DNA of 44,603 nt from Rhodospirillaceae bacterium (lineage in GTDB: Bacteria; Pseudomonadota; Alphaproteobacteria; CACIAM-22H2): the NCBI GenBank assembly GCA_022843945.1, contig JALHMR010000040.1:1-44603 (forward strand), read 5' to 3'. Below, one piece after another: positions 26,863-34,839 of the stretch; the first letter of the stretch is position 1; each line of letters begins with the position of its first letter. The notes beneath the pieces were generated by a model. That model worked only from the letters and a program-made list of their open reading frames with translations. It did not search any database and was not told the origin of the DNA. The position numbers and the translations under genes were made by a program.

Positions 26863-27786
26863 CACGTAAGCCGCAATCGGGTTTCTGAGCACGCCGATCT
26901 TCTCGATCTCGCTCTCCACCACGTCGCCGGGCAGGCAGTAGCGCGTGGCGGCGGTCAGGCCGGGCTGCGGCGTCCACTTGCCGCCGAGCTCCTTGTCCAC
27001 CGACCAGGCGGTGCCCGACGGCGTGCCGGTGATGATCACCATGCCGGGCTTGAGGGTGAAGTTGGTGGAGAAGAAGTGGATGAGCTGGGCGCAGGACCAG
27101 ATCATGCGGCCGGTATGGCTGGACTGGCGCGTCTCGCCGTTGATGCGCGTCTGCAGCTTGAGGTTCTGCGGGTCGCCGATCTCGTCGGCGGTGACGATGC
27201 AGGGGCCGAGGGGTGCGGAGGTGTCGAAGGCCTTGCCGCGGCCGAGCTCGTACCAGGTGACACCGTCCTTCTGCCGGACCTGGCGGTCGCGCGCCGTGAC
27301 GTCGTTGACGATGGTGTAGCCGAAGACGTGCTCGAGGGCCTTGGCCTCGGGGATGTAGCGGCCGGGCTTGCCGATGACGATGGCGAGCTCCGTCTCGCAG
27401 TCGATCTTCTTCGACAGGCGCTCGTCGTGGATGATCGCCTCGCCGGGGCCGATGACGCAGTCCGCGGTCTTGACGAAGAACTCCGGCTCCTTGCCGCTGA
27501 TCGGGGTGTTGGATTTCTCGGCGTTGTGGTCGGTGTAGTTGCTGCCCGAACAGAGGATGGTCGAAGGGACCAGCGGGGCCAATAGCCTGGCGCTGGCCAG
27601 CGGCTGGCGCGCCGAGGCCGGGGCGTTGCGGATCGCGGTTTCGGCGGCGCGCCGGCCGCGCTCGCCGGACTGGATGAAGACCAGCGAATCGCGGAACAGC
27701 GGATCGTTGTCGGGATCGACGACGGAGGTCCCGTCGATGAAGCCGAGACGCGGGCCGGTGGCGGATTGAAAGCGGACGAGTTTCAT
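26857..27786 (-). CDS. fumarylacetoacetate hydrolase (FAH) family protein
   Basis: 309 residues. The N-terminal strand is M-K-L-V-R-F. The FAH catalytic core includes C-S-G-S-N-Y-T-D-H, the acidic metal site D-C-E-T-E-L-A-I-V-I-G, Y-T-I-V-N-D-V-T-A-R-D, G-K-A-F-D-T-S-A-P-L-G-P and I-I-T-G-T-P-S-G-T. Members hydrolyse or decarboxylate acylpyruvates and related diketo acids at the end of aromatic catabolism. The substrate cannot be told. It lies downstream of the TctC gene on the same strand, separated by 169 bases of palindromic sequence. No good ribosome site precedes the ATG. Confidence 0.9.
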   Translation of the reverse strand: MKLVRFQSATGPRLGFIDGTSVVDPDNDPLFRDSLVFIQSGERGRRAAETAIRNAPASARQPLASARLLAPLVPSTILCSGSNYTDHNAEKSNTPISGKEPEFFVKTADCVIGPGEAIIHDERLSKKIDCETELAIVIGKPGRYIPEAKALEHVFGYTIVNDVTARDRQVRQKDGVTWYELGRGKAFDTSAPLGPCIVTADEIGDPQNLKLQTRINGETRQSSHTGRMIWSCAQLIHFFSTNFTLKPGMVIITGTPSGTAWSVDKELGGKWTPQPGLTAATRYCLPGDVVESEIEKIGVLRNPIAAYVA

Positions 27787-27809
27787 GGAGGCGTGTCCTG
27801 AAAAAAGAA

Positions 27810-27853
27810 CCCCCTCGCCCCCGTCTACGGGGGAGAGGGTAGGGTGAGGGGGA
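27810..27853. repeat. CCCCTCGCCCCC...GAGGGG palindrome
   Basis: CCCCTCGCCCCCGT and the later GGGGGAGAGGG/GGTGAGGGG form an extended imperfect hairpin between FAH and TctC. It is related to 13455-13492. Confidence 0.5.
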
Positions 27854-27937
27854 CTCTAGCAAAGAAGAGCGCACCTCGCGCAACCGCGGACGAAGACGCG
27901 CAAACGCTTCGCGTTTCGCGGACGCTGTGGGCGCTTC

Positions 27938-27981
27938 GGCGATTGGTTCGCAAACCTATCCGGTTTGCAAACCAATCGCCT
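27938..27981. repeat. long near-perfect inverted repeat at the TctC 3' end
   Basis: GGCGATTGGTTCGCAAACC and GGTTTGCAAACCAATCGCC form a 19-bp stem with one mismatch and a five-base loop. The right arm is the last six codons of the TctC gene. There is no T-run after it on the minus strand. It may block read-through or protect the mRNA end. Confidence 0.65.
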
Positions 27982-28933
27982 TGATCAAAGGCGTCCAGCG
28001 GGCGATGTCGGCTTCGAGGAAACGGCGCGCCGCGCTGGGGCTCGCGTCCTTGACCGGCTCGAGCCCGGCGGAGAGCACCAGCTTCTGGAAGTCCGGGTCG
28101 GCCAGCGCCGCGTGGGTGGCGGTGGCGATGCGGTCGACGACCACGGCCGGTGTTTTCGCCGGCGCCCAGATGCCGGTGAAGTTCTGCGCCACCATGCCGG
28201 GCAGGCCGGCTTCCACGGCGGTCGGGATCTCGGGCGCCGAGATCAGGCGCTGCGGGTTGGTGGTGGCCAGCACGCGCAGCTTGCCCGTCCGGTGGAACTC
28301 CAGCACCTGGCCGGTGATATTGACGAAGCTCATCGACACCTGGCCGGCCAGCAGGTCGGTGGTGGATTGGGCCGCCCCTCGATACGGCACGTGGCCGAGA
28401 TCGGGGGCGCCGATCAGCTGCTTGAACAGCTCGCCCGCCAGGTGCACCGCCGTGCCGACACCCGAGGAGGCATAGAACAGCTTGCCGGGGTTCGCCTTGA
28501 TATGGGCGATGAGCTCCTTGAGGTTGGTGGCCGGCACCGAGGGATGCACGGTGATGGCGAGGCCGGCGAGTGCGAGCAGCGACACCGCCTCGAAATCGTC
28601 GAGCGGGTGATAGGTGACGTTGGGGTTGGCCACCGGGTTGACGGTCAGGCCGGCGGCGCCGCCGAGCAGCAGCGTGTAGCCGTCGGGCCGCGCCCTGGCC
28701 ACCAACGTGGTGCCGATGACGCTGCCGCCGCCGCCGACATTGTCGACCGCCACGGTGCCCAGCCGGCTCCTCATCGCGTCGGCCCAGGGCCGGGCCACGG
28801 CGTCGTTCACCCCGCCGGGCGGGAAGGGCACGACCAGGCGGATCGCCCGCTCGGGGTAATTGCTCTGGGCGCGGGCAGAAGCAGGCAGGAGTGTGGCGGC
28901 GCTGGCGGCGAGCAGCGCGCGACGGGCGAGCAT
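27956..28933 (-). CDS. tripartite tricarboxylate transporter receptor (TctC/Bug family)
   Basis: About 325 residues from the ATG at 28933, which has GGAGGG before it; an upstream in-frame ATG lies in a repeat. The leader is M-L-A-R-R-A-L-L-A-A-S-A-A, with cleavage after A-R-A. The Bug signature Y-P-E-R-A-I-R-L-V-V-P-F-P-P-G-G follows, then D-N-V-G-G-G-G-S-V-I-G and Y-T-L-L-L-G. Such receptors bind carboxylates such as citrate or aromatic acids in the periplasm. Membrane subunits TctA/TctB are not adjacent, as is common for this expanded family. FAH downstream hints at an organic-acid substrate. Confidence 0.9.
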   Translation of the reverse strand: MLARRALLAASAATLLPASARAQSNYPERAIRLVVPFPPGGVNDAVARPWADAMRSRLGTVAVDNVGGGGSVIGTTLVARARPDGYTLLLGGAAGLTVNPVANPNVTYHPLDDFEAVSLLALAGLAITVHPSVPATNLKELIAHIKANPGKLFYASSGVGTAVHLAGELFKQLIGAPDLGHVPYRGAAQSTTDLLAGQVSMSFVNITGQVLEFHRTGKLRVLATTNPQRLISAPEIPTAVEAGLPGMVAQNFTGIWAPAKTPAVVVDRIATATHAALADPDFQKLVLSAGLEPVKDASPSAARRFLEADIARWTPLIKAIGLQTG

Positions 28934-28963
28934 GGGCGATCCCTCCGGTGTTTGTTTTATTCT

Positions 28964-28993
28964 GTCATTGCCGGGCCTGACCCGGCAATCCAT
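28964..28993 (+). repeat. dispersed palindrome upstream of TctC
   Basis: GTCATTGCCGGG-CCTGA-CCCGGCAATCC is nearly identical to the first hairpin at 18060-18088. Confidence 0.65.
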
Positions 28994-29013
28994 AGCCGGA
29001 AAGGAGCGCTCTC

Positions 29014-29067
29014 GCGCAATCTCGGAAGATTGCGCTGCCGCGCTGCCGCGTAACCCTGCGGGTTACG
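29014..29067 (+). repeat. two small hairpins with CGGA and TGC loops
   Basis: GCGCAATCT-CGGA-AGATTGCGC (29014-29035) and CGTAACCC-TGC-GGGTTACG (29049-29067) are both perfect. The loops match hairpins elsewhere in the window, while the stems differ. Confidence 0.6.
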
Positions 29068-29122
29068 CCGGAACTCCCCTAGCTCGGCTGTCGTTCCTTC
29101 TCCAACCACATCGGAGAGAGCC

Positions 29123-29467
29123 ATGCGTTTGACCCTTCTTGCCGGCCCGGTGCTGGCCCTGGGAGCGTTCGTCCTGATCGCCACCCCGGAACTGATTCGC
29201 GACGCCGCCGCCCAGATGCCGTCGCCACCCCGCCCCGGGGATTCGCGCCTCAACCAGAGCAAACCCGGCGAGGCCGTCCTGCCCGAAGGCGCCCAGCCGC
29301 AAGGCCGCGACACCAAGGGTCCCGGCAAGGGCGACGGGCTGACCACCGGCAAGGACGGCGACAAGATCGGCGCCACCGACGACGACCAGGCGCGCCACGG
29401 CGAGGCCCATTCCGACCCGACCCTGGCGGTGCGCCCGGCCCCGCCTTCGGATCCCGCGAAGCAGTAG
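29123..29467 (+). CDS. small secreted low-complexity protein
   Basis: 114 residues. The hydrophobic leader L-L-A-G-P-V-L-A-L-G-A-F-V-L-I-A ends in D-A-A-A-Q. The mature part is hydrophilic and probably disordered, rich in Pro, Gly, Asp and Lys (G-K-G-D-G-L-T-T-G-K-D-G-D-K-I-G-A-T). GGAGAGAGCC before the ATG supports it. It converges on the MBL-fold gene, with three bases between the stops. No family recognised; the Lys/Asp-rich tail may bind ions or nothing specific. Confidence 0.6.
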   Translation: MRLTLLAGPVLALGAFVLIATPELIRDAAAQMPSPPRPGDSRLNQSKPGEAVLPEGAQPQGRDTKGPGKGDGLTTGKDGDKIGATDDDQARHGEAHSDPTLAVRPAPPSDPAKQ

Positions 29468-29470
29468 CGG

Positions 29471-30832
29471 TCAGCCGAGGGTCGGCCAGGCCTGCTTGAG
29501 CGGCGTGCCGAGGTCGATGACGTAGCCCTTCTTGTCGTCTTTGACCTCGCGGATTAGCTTGGCGAACTTGGGATGCTTGGCGAGGAGCGCCGCGAGGCTG
29601 TGCTTCTCGGCCGACCATGGACCCCGCACCTTGGTTCCGGGGCGCTTCTCCTTGCGCTTCTTCTCCTTGGCGCGCTCCTTGTTCCAGTCGGCTTCGCGGC
29701 CCGCGTCGATCTCGTCCACCGGATAGGTGAGGTGCACGGCGTAGCCGGTCTCGCCGCGCGCGGCGATCAGCATCTCCAGGGCCTCGCGATCCGGATTGCC
29801 GTGCTCGCCGTTGCCCGAGAAGACGTAGTGGTCGGCGGGCAGACGCTCGAAGAACTTCTGCTCGAGGTTGCGGGCGCTGCCGTGATGCGGGACCTTGAGC
29901 AGGCCGAGCTTGAGCGTGCCGCCTTTCGGCACGAGCTGGGTGAACTCCAGGCCTTCGAGGATCTTGTCGCCGCGGGCATCGCCGGTCAGCAGCATTTTCT
30001 TGCCCGCCGCCTCGGCCAGCACAACCAGGCTGGAAAGGTTGGCCGGCGAGGTGTCGGCGTAGGCAGCCAGCACGTCGGAGACCGGGTCGCCTGATTCCGC
30101 GCGGTCGCGCAACCATTCCTGATGCTTCTTGCGCAGCGCGTCGAGTTCCTTCTGCAGCGGGCCGATCACCCGGAAGGTCAGGCCGGGCGCTACCTTGAGC
30201 GGTGGCGCGCCCGGCTGGGCAATGACCGGCTTGTTCTTGTAAGCGGAGGGATCCTCGAAGCCCAGCTGCTTTGCCCTGAAATAGCCGACGGCGAGGCTGC
30301 GCAGGGTGTGGCCCTGCTCGACGCTGGCCAGAACCTGGAGCGTGGCCCGCAGCGTGACCGGATCGTTGTCGATGATGGCCGCGTCCGAGTCGAGGACCAG
30401 GTCGTCGGGCAGCTCGCCGTCGATGGTCGCGGAAGCCGTGACCACGCCGTTGCCGGGCTTGAGCTTCTTCTTGACCTTGCCGGCATCGTCGTCGATCACC
30501 GCATCGAAGCTGTTGTGCCAGAGGTGCTTGACGCGCACGGCCATGGGTTTGTTGCCGGTATGGCGCTGCTTGAGCTCGCTCACCAGCTCGATGACGCCCT
30601 GGATATGGTCGTCGTCGACATGGCTCACCATGAGCGCATCGACGGTGAGCGGTTGCAACTCGGTGAGCGGGCGCGCCTGGCGGATGGCCGTGATGCGCGG
30701 CTGGAGATGCGGGGTATAGACCTGCTTGGGCCCGCCATCGACGATCACCAGGCCGGGATCGTCCTTGCTGCCGCTGTGGATCAGGAAACAATCGCCTTTG
30801 CGGGCTCGCCGCAGATCGAAGCTGAAGATCAT
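29471..30832 (-). CDS. ComEC/Rec2-like metallo-beta-lactamase-fold hydrolase
   Basis: 453 residues with no signal peptide or membrane segment. The metal site is present: His71-V-D73-D-D75-His76 in V-S-H-V-D-D-D-H-I-Q-G, Asp285 in L-L-T-G-D-A, and H316-H317 in V-P-H-H-G-S-A. This layout is that of the stand-alone beta-lactamase domain of ComEC/Rec2, linked to nuclease activity. About 200 residues between the first and second sites are an insertion of unknown fold. Residues 385-405 are extremely basic (K-E-K-K-R-K-E-K-R), which suits nucleic-acid contact. It is the last gene of the patatin-subtilase-MBL operon, 34 bases after the subtilase stop. The substrate is unknown. Confidence 0.82.
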   Translation of the reverse strand: MIFSFDLRRARKGDCFLIHSGSKDDPGLVIVDGGPKQVYTPHLQPRITAIRQARPLTELQPLTVDALMVSHVDDDHIQGVIELVSELKQRHTGNKPMAVRVKHLWHNSFDAVIDDDAGKVKKKLKPGNGVVTASATIDGELPDDLVLDSDAAIIDNDPVTLRATLQVLASVEQGHTLRSLAVGYFRAKQLGFEDPSAYKNKPVIAQPGAPPLKVAPGLTFRVIGPLQKELDALRKKHQEWLRDRAESGDPVSDVLAAYADTSPANLSSLVVLAEAAGKKMLLTGDARGDKILEGLEFTQLVPKGGTLKLGLLKVPHHGSARNLEQKFFERLPADHYVFSGNGEHGNPDREALEMLIAARGETGYAVHLTYPVDEIDAGREADWNKERAKEKKRKEKRPGTKVRGPWSAEKHSLAALLAKHPKFAKLIREVKDDKKGYVIDLGTPLKQAWPTLG

Positions 30833-30866
30833 CGCTCCCCCTTTCGCGGCTCTGGCCGCGCTTCAA

Positions 30867-32789
30867 TCACACGCGCTGAAACGCCCGCAGCACGTCGAGC
30901 ATGCCGTGGCCCTGGAAGCTGCGCTCCCGTCCCAGATCGGTGGCGCTCTCGCAGAGGATCTTCTTGATGCGCCGCGGTTGGCCGATCAGCTCGCTGTAGC
31001 GCGCCATGAGCATGGCCGCCGCCCCGCTGACATGCGGCGCCGCCATGCTGGTGCCGTCGAGATCGGTCCACGGCCCGCCGGCAGCAACGGGCGCGGTGCT
31101 GCGGATGCGCTCGCCCGGCGCCACCAGGTCCGGCTTGGGCCTTCCGTCGCCGGTCGGGCCGCGGCTGGAGAAGAAGCTGACGCCGTAGGTGTGCGGCGAG
31201 TTGCGGTGCGTCGAGCCGACGGTGATGACGCCGTCGGCGTTGCCCGGGTCGGTGATGCTGAAGGAGGCGTAGCTCTCGAAGGGGCCTTCCTTGGTCTCGA
31301 AGCTCTGATAGCCGCGGTTGCCGGCGGCGGCCACCACCACCACCCCGCTATCCACCAGCTGCTCACTCTCCAGGCAGACCGGCGTGCGGCCGCAGGCGTA
31401 GTTGCGCACGTCGTGGCGGATGGAGAGGCTGAGATTGGCGCCGTGGATGACGGTGAAGCGGTGACGCTCGTTGAGATAGCGGATGTATTGGAGGGCGGCG
31501 ATGATGGCGAACTCGGTGTCCTCGAGCGTCGGCCCCATGACGCGGAAATCGTAGAGGCCGATATCCGGACACATGCCGTCGCCGATATCGGAGTCGAGGC
31601 CGGCTTGCCGTAGCTTGGCGGAGTTGGCGCCGATGATTCCGGCGACATGCGTGCCATGGTTGCTCAGCGGCGCGGTGCCGTCCGGCAGGGTGACGATCTG
31701 TTCGATCAGCGGCCAGTTGAGACGCCGGCCTTTGTCGACGTCATCGGCGATCTGCGCCAGGTCGCCATCGATCTTGGCGAGATTCTTCTGCTCCTCGGGC
31801 TTCAGGGGCTGGTTAGGGTCGTAGCGACTGAGCTTCATCGCGTTGTGCGCGCGGGTCTCGTCGTCCTCGTTGCTCAGGCTGACGATCTGCCGGAACTGGC
31901 TGAAATCGTAGCTCGCCTTGACGCGCGAGGGTTTCTCGTTGGGCTTGGGCTTCTCCTTCTGGAAGGCAGGATGGGTGGCGTCGATCCCGGAATCGAGGAC
32001 GGCCCAGTTGATGTCGCCGCAGTTGACCGCGAAAAGGAGCTTGGCCGCGTCGCCCTTGACCGCCGGCACCGAGCGCGCGACCGCGGCGGTGGCCGTACGG
32101 TTGAGCGAGATCTGAAAGACCAGCGGCGCGTCGGGCTGCCGCATGGCGTTGAGCAGCTGCAGAAGCGGCCTGGCGACGGCATCGACCTTGACCTTCTCGA
32201 GCGCCCGCTGGATCTCCTCCTCGGCCGTTCCCTTGCGCGCCCCCTTGCGCGGCTGCGCCTCGCCGGCCCAGAGGATCAGCGCCGCGAGCCCGACATACTT
32301 GTCGAGAGTGGAGAAGCTGTCCGTCCCGGGGCCGCGGCTCCTGCCGCAGGCGATCTGCAGCATGTATTCGAGCGCCCGGCGCAGCTTCTCGCTGATTGCC
32401 TCCGGCCGCGCCGGATCGAAGTAGAGGTTGAACTCCTGCCGGTTCCGCGGCTCGTGCCACCACCCCGTCATGGGCACGATCACCTGCAGGAGCTGGTCGA
32501 ATTTAAGCCGGGCCGCGACGACGGCCTGCAGGAACGCGACCTCCGGATCCGGGCGCGGCTTCGCGTCTCGCTGCCTTTCTTCCTTCAGGCGCCGGTTGAT
32601 GGCGCTGGCCACTTCGCTGGCGAGCTTGCTCTTGTGCGGCGTGATCAGCAGGTCGGCGGCGTCCGCCGGTTTCTTCGCGAAGGCGATCCAGACGTCGCCC
32701 AGGATCGGCGAATCCTGCAGCTGGCGCCGGTCGTTGGGCGCGCCCAGCAGCATGTGCTCGACGGTCGCACGCGGGACTTCGATGGGCAT
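30867..32789 (-). CDS. cytoplasmic S8 (subtilisin-like) serine protease with long N-terminal region
   Basis: 640 residues, no signal peptide. The catalytic triad is intact: Asp266 (A-V-L-D-S-G-I-D), His378 (N-H-G-T-H-V-A-G) and Ser581 (G-T-S-M-A-A-P-H), with oxyanion Asn491 (A-A-A-G-N-R-G). The first 255 residues match no propeptide I recognise. They are helical, with W-W-H-E-P-R-N and L-I-L-W-A-G-E segments, and may be a sensor or partner-binding part. Between Asp and His is a charged insertion of about 110 residues, where subtilisins have about 30. It starts 2 bases after the patatin stop. A secreted degradative role is unlikely; a regulated intracellular cut is inferred. Confidence 0.88.
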   Translation of the reverse strand: MPIEVPRATVEHMLLGAPNDRRQLQDSPILGDVWIAFAKKPADAADLLITPHKSKLASEVASAINRRLKEERQRDAKPRPDPEVAFLQAVVAARLKFDQLLQVIVPMTGWWHEPRNRQEFNLYFDPARPEAISEKLRRALEYMLQIACGRSRGPGTDSFSTLDKYVGLAALILWAGEAQPRKGARKGTAEEEIQRALEKVKVDAVARPLLQLLNAMRQPDAPLVFQISLNRTATAAVARSVPAVKGDAAKLLFAVNCGDINWAVLDSGIDATHPAFQKEKPKPNEKPSRVKASYDFSQFRQIVSLSNEDDETRAHNAMKLSRYDPNQPLKPEEQKNLAKIDGDLAQIADDVDKGRRLNWPLIEQIVTLPDGTAPLSNHGTHVAGIIGANSAKLRQAGLDSDIGDGMCPDIGLYDFRVMGPTLEDTEFAIIAALQYIRYLNERHRFTVIHGANLSLSIRHDVRNYACGRTPVCLESEQLVDSGVVVVAAAGNRGYQSFETKEGPFESYASFSITDPGNADGVITVGSTHRNSPHTYGVSFFSSRGPTGDGRPKPDLVAPGERIRSTAPVAAGGPWTDLDGTSMAAPHVSGAAAMLMARYSELIGQPRRIKKILCESATDLGRERSFQGHGMLDVLRAFQRV

Positions 32790-32791
32790 CC

Positions 32792-33946
32792 CTAGACTTT
32801 CGCGGCCGGGTAGGGGAACTCCACCGCCGGCGTTAGAGTTGGATCGACATGCTTGCGCAGCGCCGCATCGCAGACGGCATAGCCCCAGTTGATCAGGCGT
32901 TCCTGATGAGCCGCCTTGAGCGCCTCAAGGCGCGTCGGCGTCTCCGCCAGCGCGAGCGTCCTCGCCACTGGGCAATCGAGGGTCTTGTTCAGGCCGTAAT
33001 TCCGGATATCGGTGCGAATGCCCCAATAGGCGCCTTTGCGGTGGATGCTTTGATCCGGCGGAGCCTTGTAGGCGTCTATCAGCGCCCGCTTGCGCAGCGA
33101 GCGGACCTGGTTGTCGATCAGATCGAGGACGCGATAGGCATGGCCGGCCCAGTTCGAGGCCGGCGAGGCTTCCGGTTGTGTCTTGCCGCCCCCGTCGCTG
33201 ACCAGCACCGTGCGGTAGCGCTTGAACACGGTTTCGAGGCCGAGGTTGTCGTAGACCCCGCCGTCGGTCAGCACCACCTTGCTGGTGTACGGTGGATGCT
33301 GCAGGTCGGTCCCGGAATTCGCCGTGAAATCGTTGGGGTTCACCGTGATCTCGGCCGGTGAAAGAATCGGCGGAAAGGCCGAGGAGGCAGCCATGGCGAC
33401 CGACAGGGGAATCTCCGGCTTCTTGATCTCGCCGACACGATAGTCGCGCATGTAGCGCTTGGAGAACCGCCACAGGGCACCGGACTGCACATTGGTGGCG
33501 TTGATCACGAAGCGCGGCGCGTCCGGCAGGGCCTGCAACGTCGCGCCCTTGAGCTCGAGGTGTGCCTCGTAGGCTTCGGCAACGCGGTCGCTGACCCGTC
33601 CGGGCAGCAGGACGCCCGTGATAACCGATCCAACGTCGATGGTTTCTCCCGCCAGGCGGCGCAGCGGCGCGACTACCCTGGGCACGAAGTCGGCTTGGGG
33701 CTGCGGCGCGGCGAAGTTGAGGTTTCGCCATTGCAGACCCAGCACCGCCGCGGTGATCGAGCCGCCCGAGACGCTGGAGATTCGCGCGACCTTGCCGAGG
33801 ATGCCGGTTTCGTAGAGCCGCCAGAGCACGCCGATGTGAAACACCATGGCCCGGTAGCCGCCTCCCGAGAGGCAGAGGCCGATGCCATCCTCGGGTTGCG
33901 GGCTTTCGGACGTGGCGGAAAGCGCCTGGCGAATAGTGTCTGACAT
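32792..33946 (-). CDS. patatin-like phospholipase
   Basis: 384 residues, no signal peptide. The oxyanion loop is L-S-G-G-G-Y-R-A. The nucleophile is Ser60 in S-V-S-G-G-S, where the first Gly of G-x-S-x-G is replaced by Ser. The dyad Asp228 is in L-T-D-G-G-V-Y-D-N. Patatins cleave acyl chains from membrane phospholipids, and several bacterial ones are toxic effectors in defence systems. AGGGGG before the ATG supports the start. It is the first gene of the three-hydrolase operon and is divergent from tetR (132 bases). No sensor gene such as a cyclic-nucleotide synthase is adjacent. Confidence 0.88.
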   Translation of the reverse strand: MSDTIRQALSATSESPQPEDGIGLCLSGGGYRAMVFHIGVLWRLYETGILGKVARISSVSGGSITAAVLGLQWRNLNFAAPQPQADFVPRVVAPLRRLAGETIDVGSVITGVLLPGRVSDRVAEAYEAHLELKGATLQALPDAPRFVINATNVQSGALWRFSKRYMRDYRVGEIKKPEIPLSVAMAASSAFPPILSPAEITVNPNDFTANSGTDLQHPPYTSKVVLTDGGVYDNLGLETVFKRYRTVLVSDGGGKTQPEASPASNWAGHAYRVLDLIDNQVRSLRKRALIDAYKAPPDQSIHRKGAYWGIRTDIRNYGLNKTLDCPVARTLALAETPTRLEALKAAHQERLINWGYAVCDAALRKHVDPTLTPAVEFPYPAAKV

Positions 33947-34060
33947 GCGGGCCCCCTTTCCCCGTATGCGAGCACGTCAGTCTCCAGGAACAACTATACC
34001 GAGAAAGGCCCTGCCTCACCACAGATGGGCGCCGTCGGGTGCGTGTATTCACCGCCGGTT

Positions 34061-34081
34061 CATGTTAGAGGTCTTTACATG
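34061..34081. promoter_or_regulatory. TetR operator candidate overlapping the tetR start
   Basis: CATGT and ACATG are inverted around 11 bases, ending in the tetR start codon. Thirteen of 21 positions match the palindrome at 34747-34767 (ATGT-AG-N5-TTTACAT). The position would give autorepression and could also affect the divergent patatin promoter. Confidence 0.55.
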
Positions 34082-34705
34082 GGCTGGTCGGACCACCGGG
34101 GCGAGCGCCGCGGCTATCATCACGGCAATCTGCGTGAGGCGCTGATCCGCGCCGCTCTCGATCTCATTGGCCAGAAGGGGCCGGCGGGGTTCACCTTCGC
34201 CGACGCGGCGCGTGCCGCCGGGGTCAGCTCCGCCGCTCCCTATCGCCACTACCGCGACCGCGATGCGCTGCTCGGCGACGTCGCCAAGCGCGGCTTCGAG
34301 CTCTTCGCCGAGCGGCTCGAGCGTGCCTGGAGCGAGGGCGGGCCGGACCCCATGGCCGCTTTCGAAAGCCTGGGGCGCGCCTATCTCGCCTTCGCCCGCG
34401 ATGAGGCCTCGTATTACTCGGCGATGTTCGAGGCCGGCGTGTCGCTCGATGCCGAGCCGGGTTTGCGCGAGGCCGCCGACCGCGCCTTCGCGAGCCTGCG
34501 GCGCGCCGCCGAGAGCGTGGTGGCCCAGCTCCCGGCCGGCAGGCGCCCGCCGGCGCTGATGATGAGCCTGCATATCTGGGCGATGGCGCACGGCATCGCC
34601 TCGCTCTTCGCCCGGGCCGATGCCGGCCGCCGGCCGCTGCCGATGACGCCGGAGGAGCTGCTGGAGGCGGGGTTGCTGGTCTACCTCAGGGGCTTGGGCG
34701 TCTAA
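34079..34705 (+). CDS. TetR/AcrR family transcriptional regulator
   Basis: 208 residues. The N-terminal helix-turn-helix region is Y-H-H-G-N-L-R-E-A-L-I-R-A-A-L-D-L-I, then F-T-F-A-D-A-A-R-A-A-G-V-S, then A-P-Y-R-H-Y-R-D-R-D-A-L-L. This is close to the subgroup beginning R-x-x-Y-H-H-G-x-L-R. Residues 80-200 are the all-helical ligand pocket of the WHG type (F-E-A-G-V near 120). The ATG at 34079 was chosen; the longer frame from 34025 lacks conserved sequence. Likely targets are itself, the DUF2852 gene and perhaps the patatin operon, judged from the two palindromes. Ligand unknown. Confidence 0.9.
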   Translation: MGWSDHRGERRGYHHGNLREALIRAALDLIGQKGPAGFTFADAARAAGVSSAAPYRHYRDRDALLGDVAKRGFELFAERLERAWSEGGPDPMAAFESLGRAYLAFARDEASYYSAMFEAGVSLDAEPGLREAADRAFASLRRAAESVVAQLPAGRRPPALMMSLHIWAMAHGIASLFARADAGRRPLPMTPEELLEAGLLVYLRGLGV

Positions 34706-34746
34706 CGCCGGTGCTTCTTGACTCACCGGGCTGGATGTCTTATGTG

Positions 34747-34767
34747 AATGTAAGTAACATTTACATT
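34747..34767. promoter_or_regulatory. TetR operator candidate before the DUF2852 gene
   Basis: AATGTAA-GTAACAT-TTACATT is a palindrome with perfect 7-bp arms. It resembles the site at the tetR start and lies 72 bases before the DUF2852 ATG, where it could overlap a promoter. Confidence 0.65.
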
Positions 34768-34839
34768 GCCTCCTGAGACGAGGCGCCAGTCGAGCCGTGG
34801 GGGCCGGGTTGCCCCTGTTTCTGACCCTCGGGGACAAGA

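Noticed and set aside
29471-33946. Naming the three-hydrolase operon as CBASS or another known patatin system
   Set aside because: No cyclic-nucleotide synthase, TIR, ubiquitin-like or JAB-domain gene is adjacent, so the known patatin-bearing systems do not fit.
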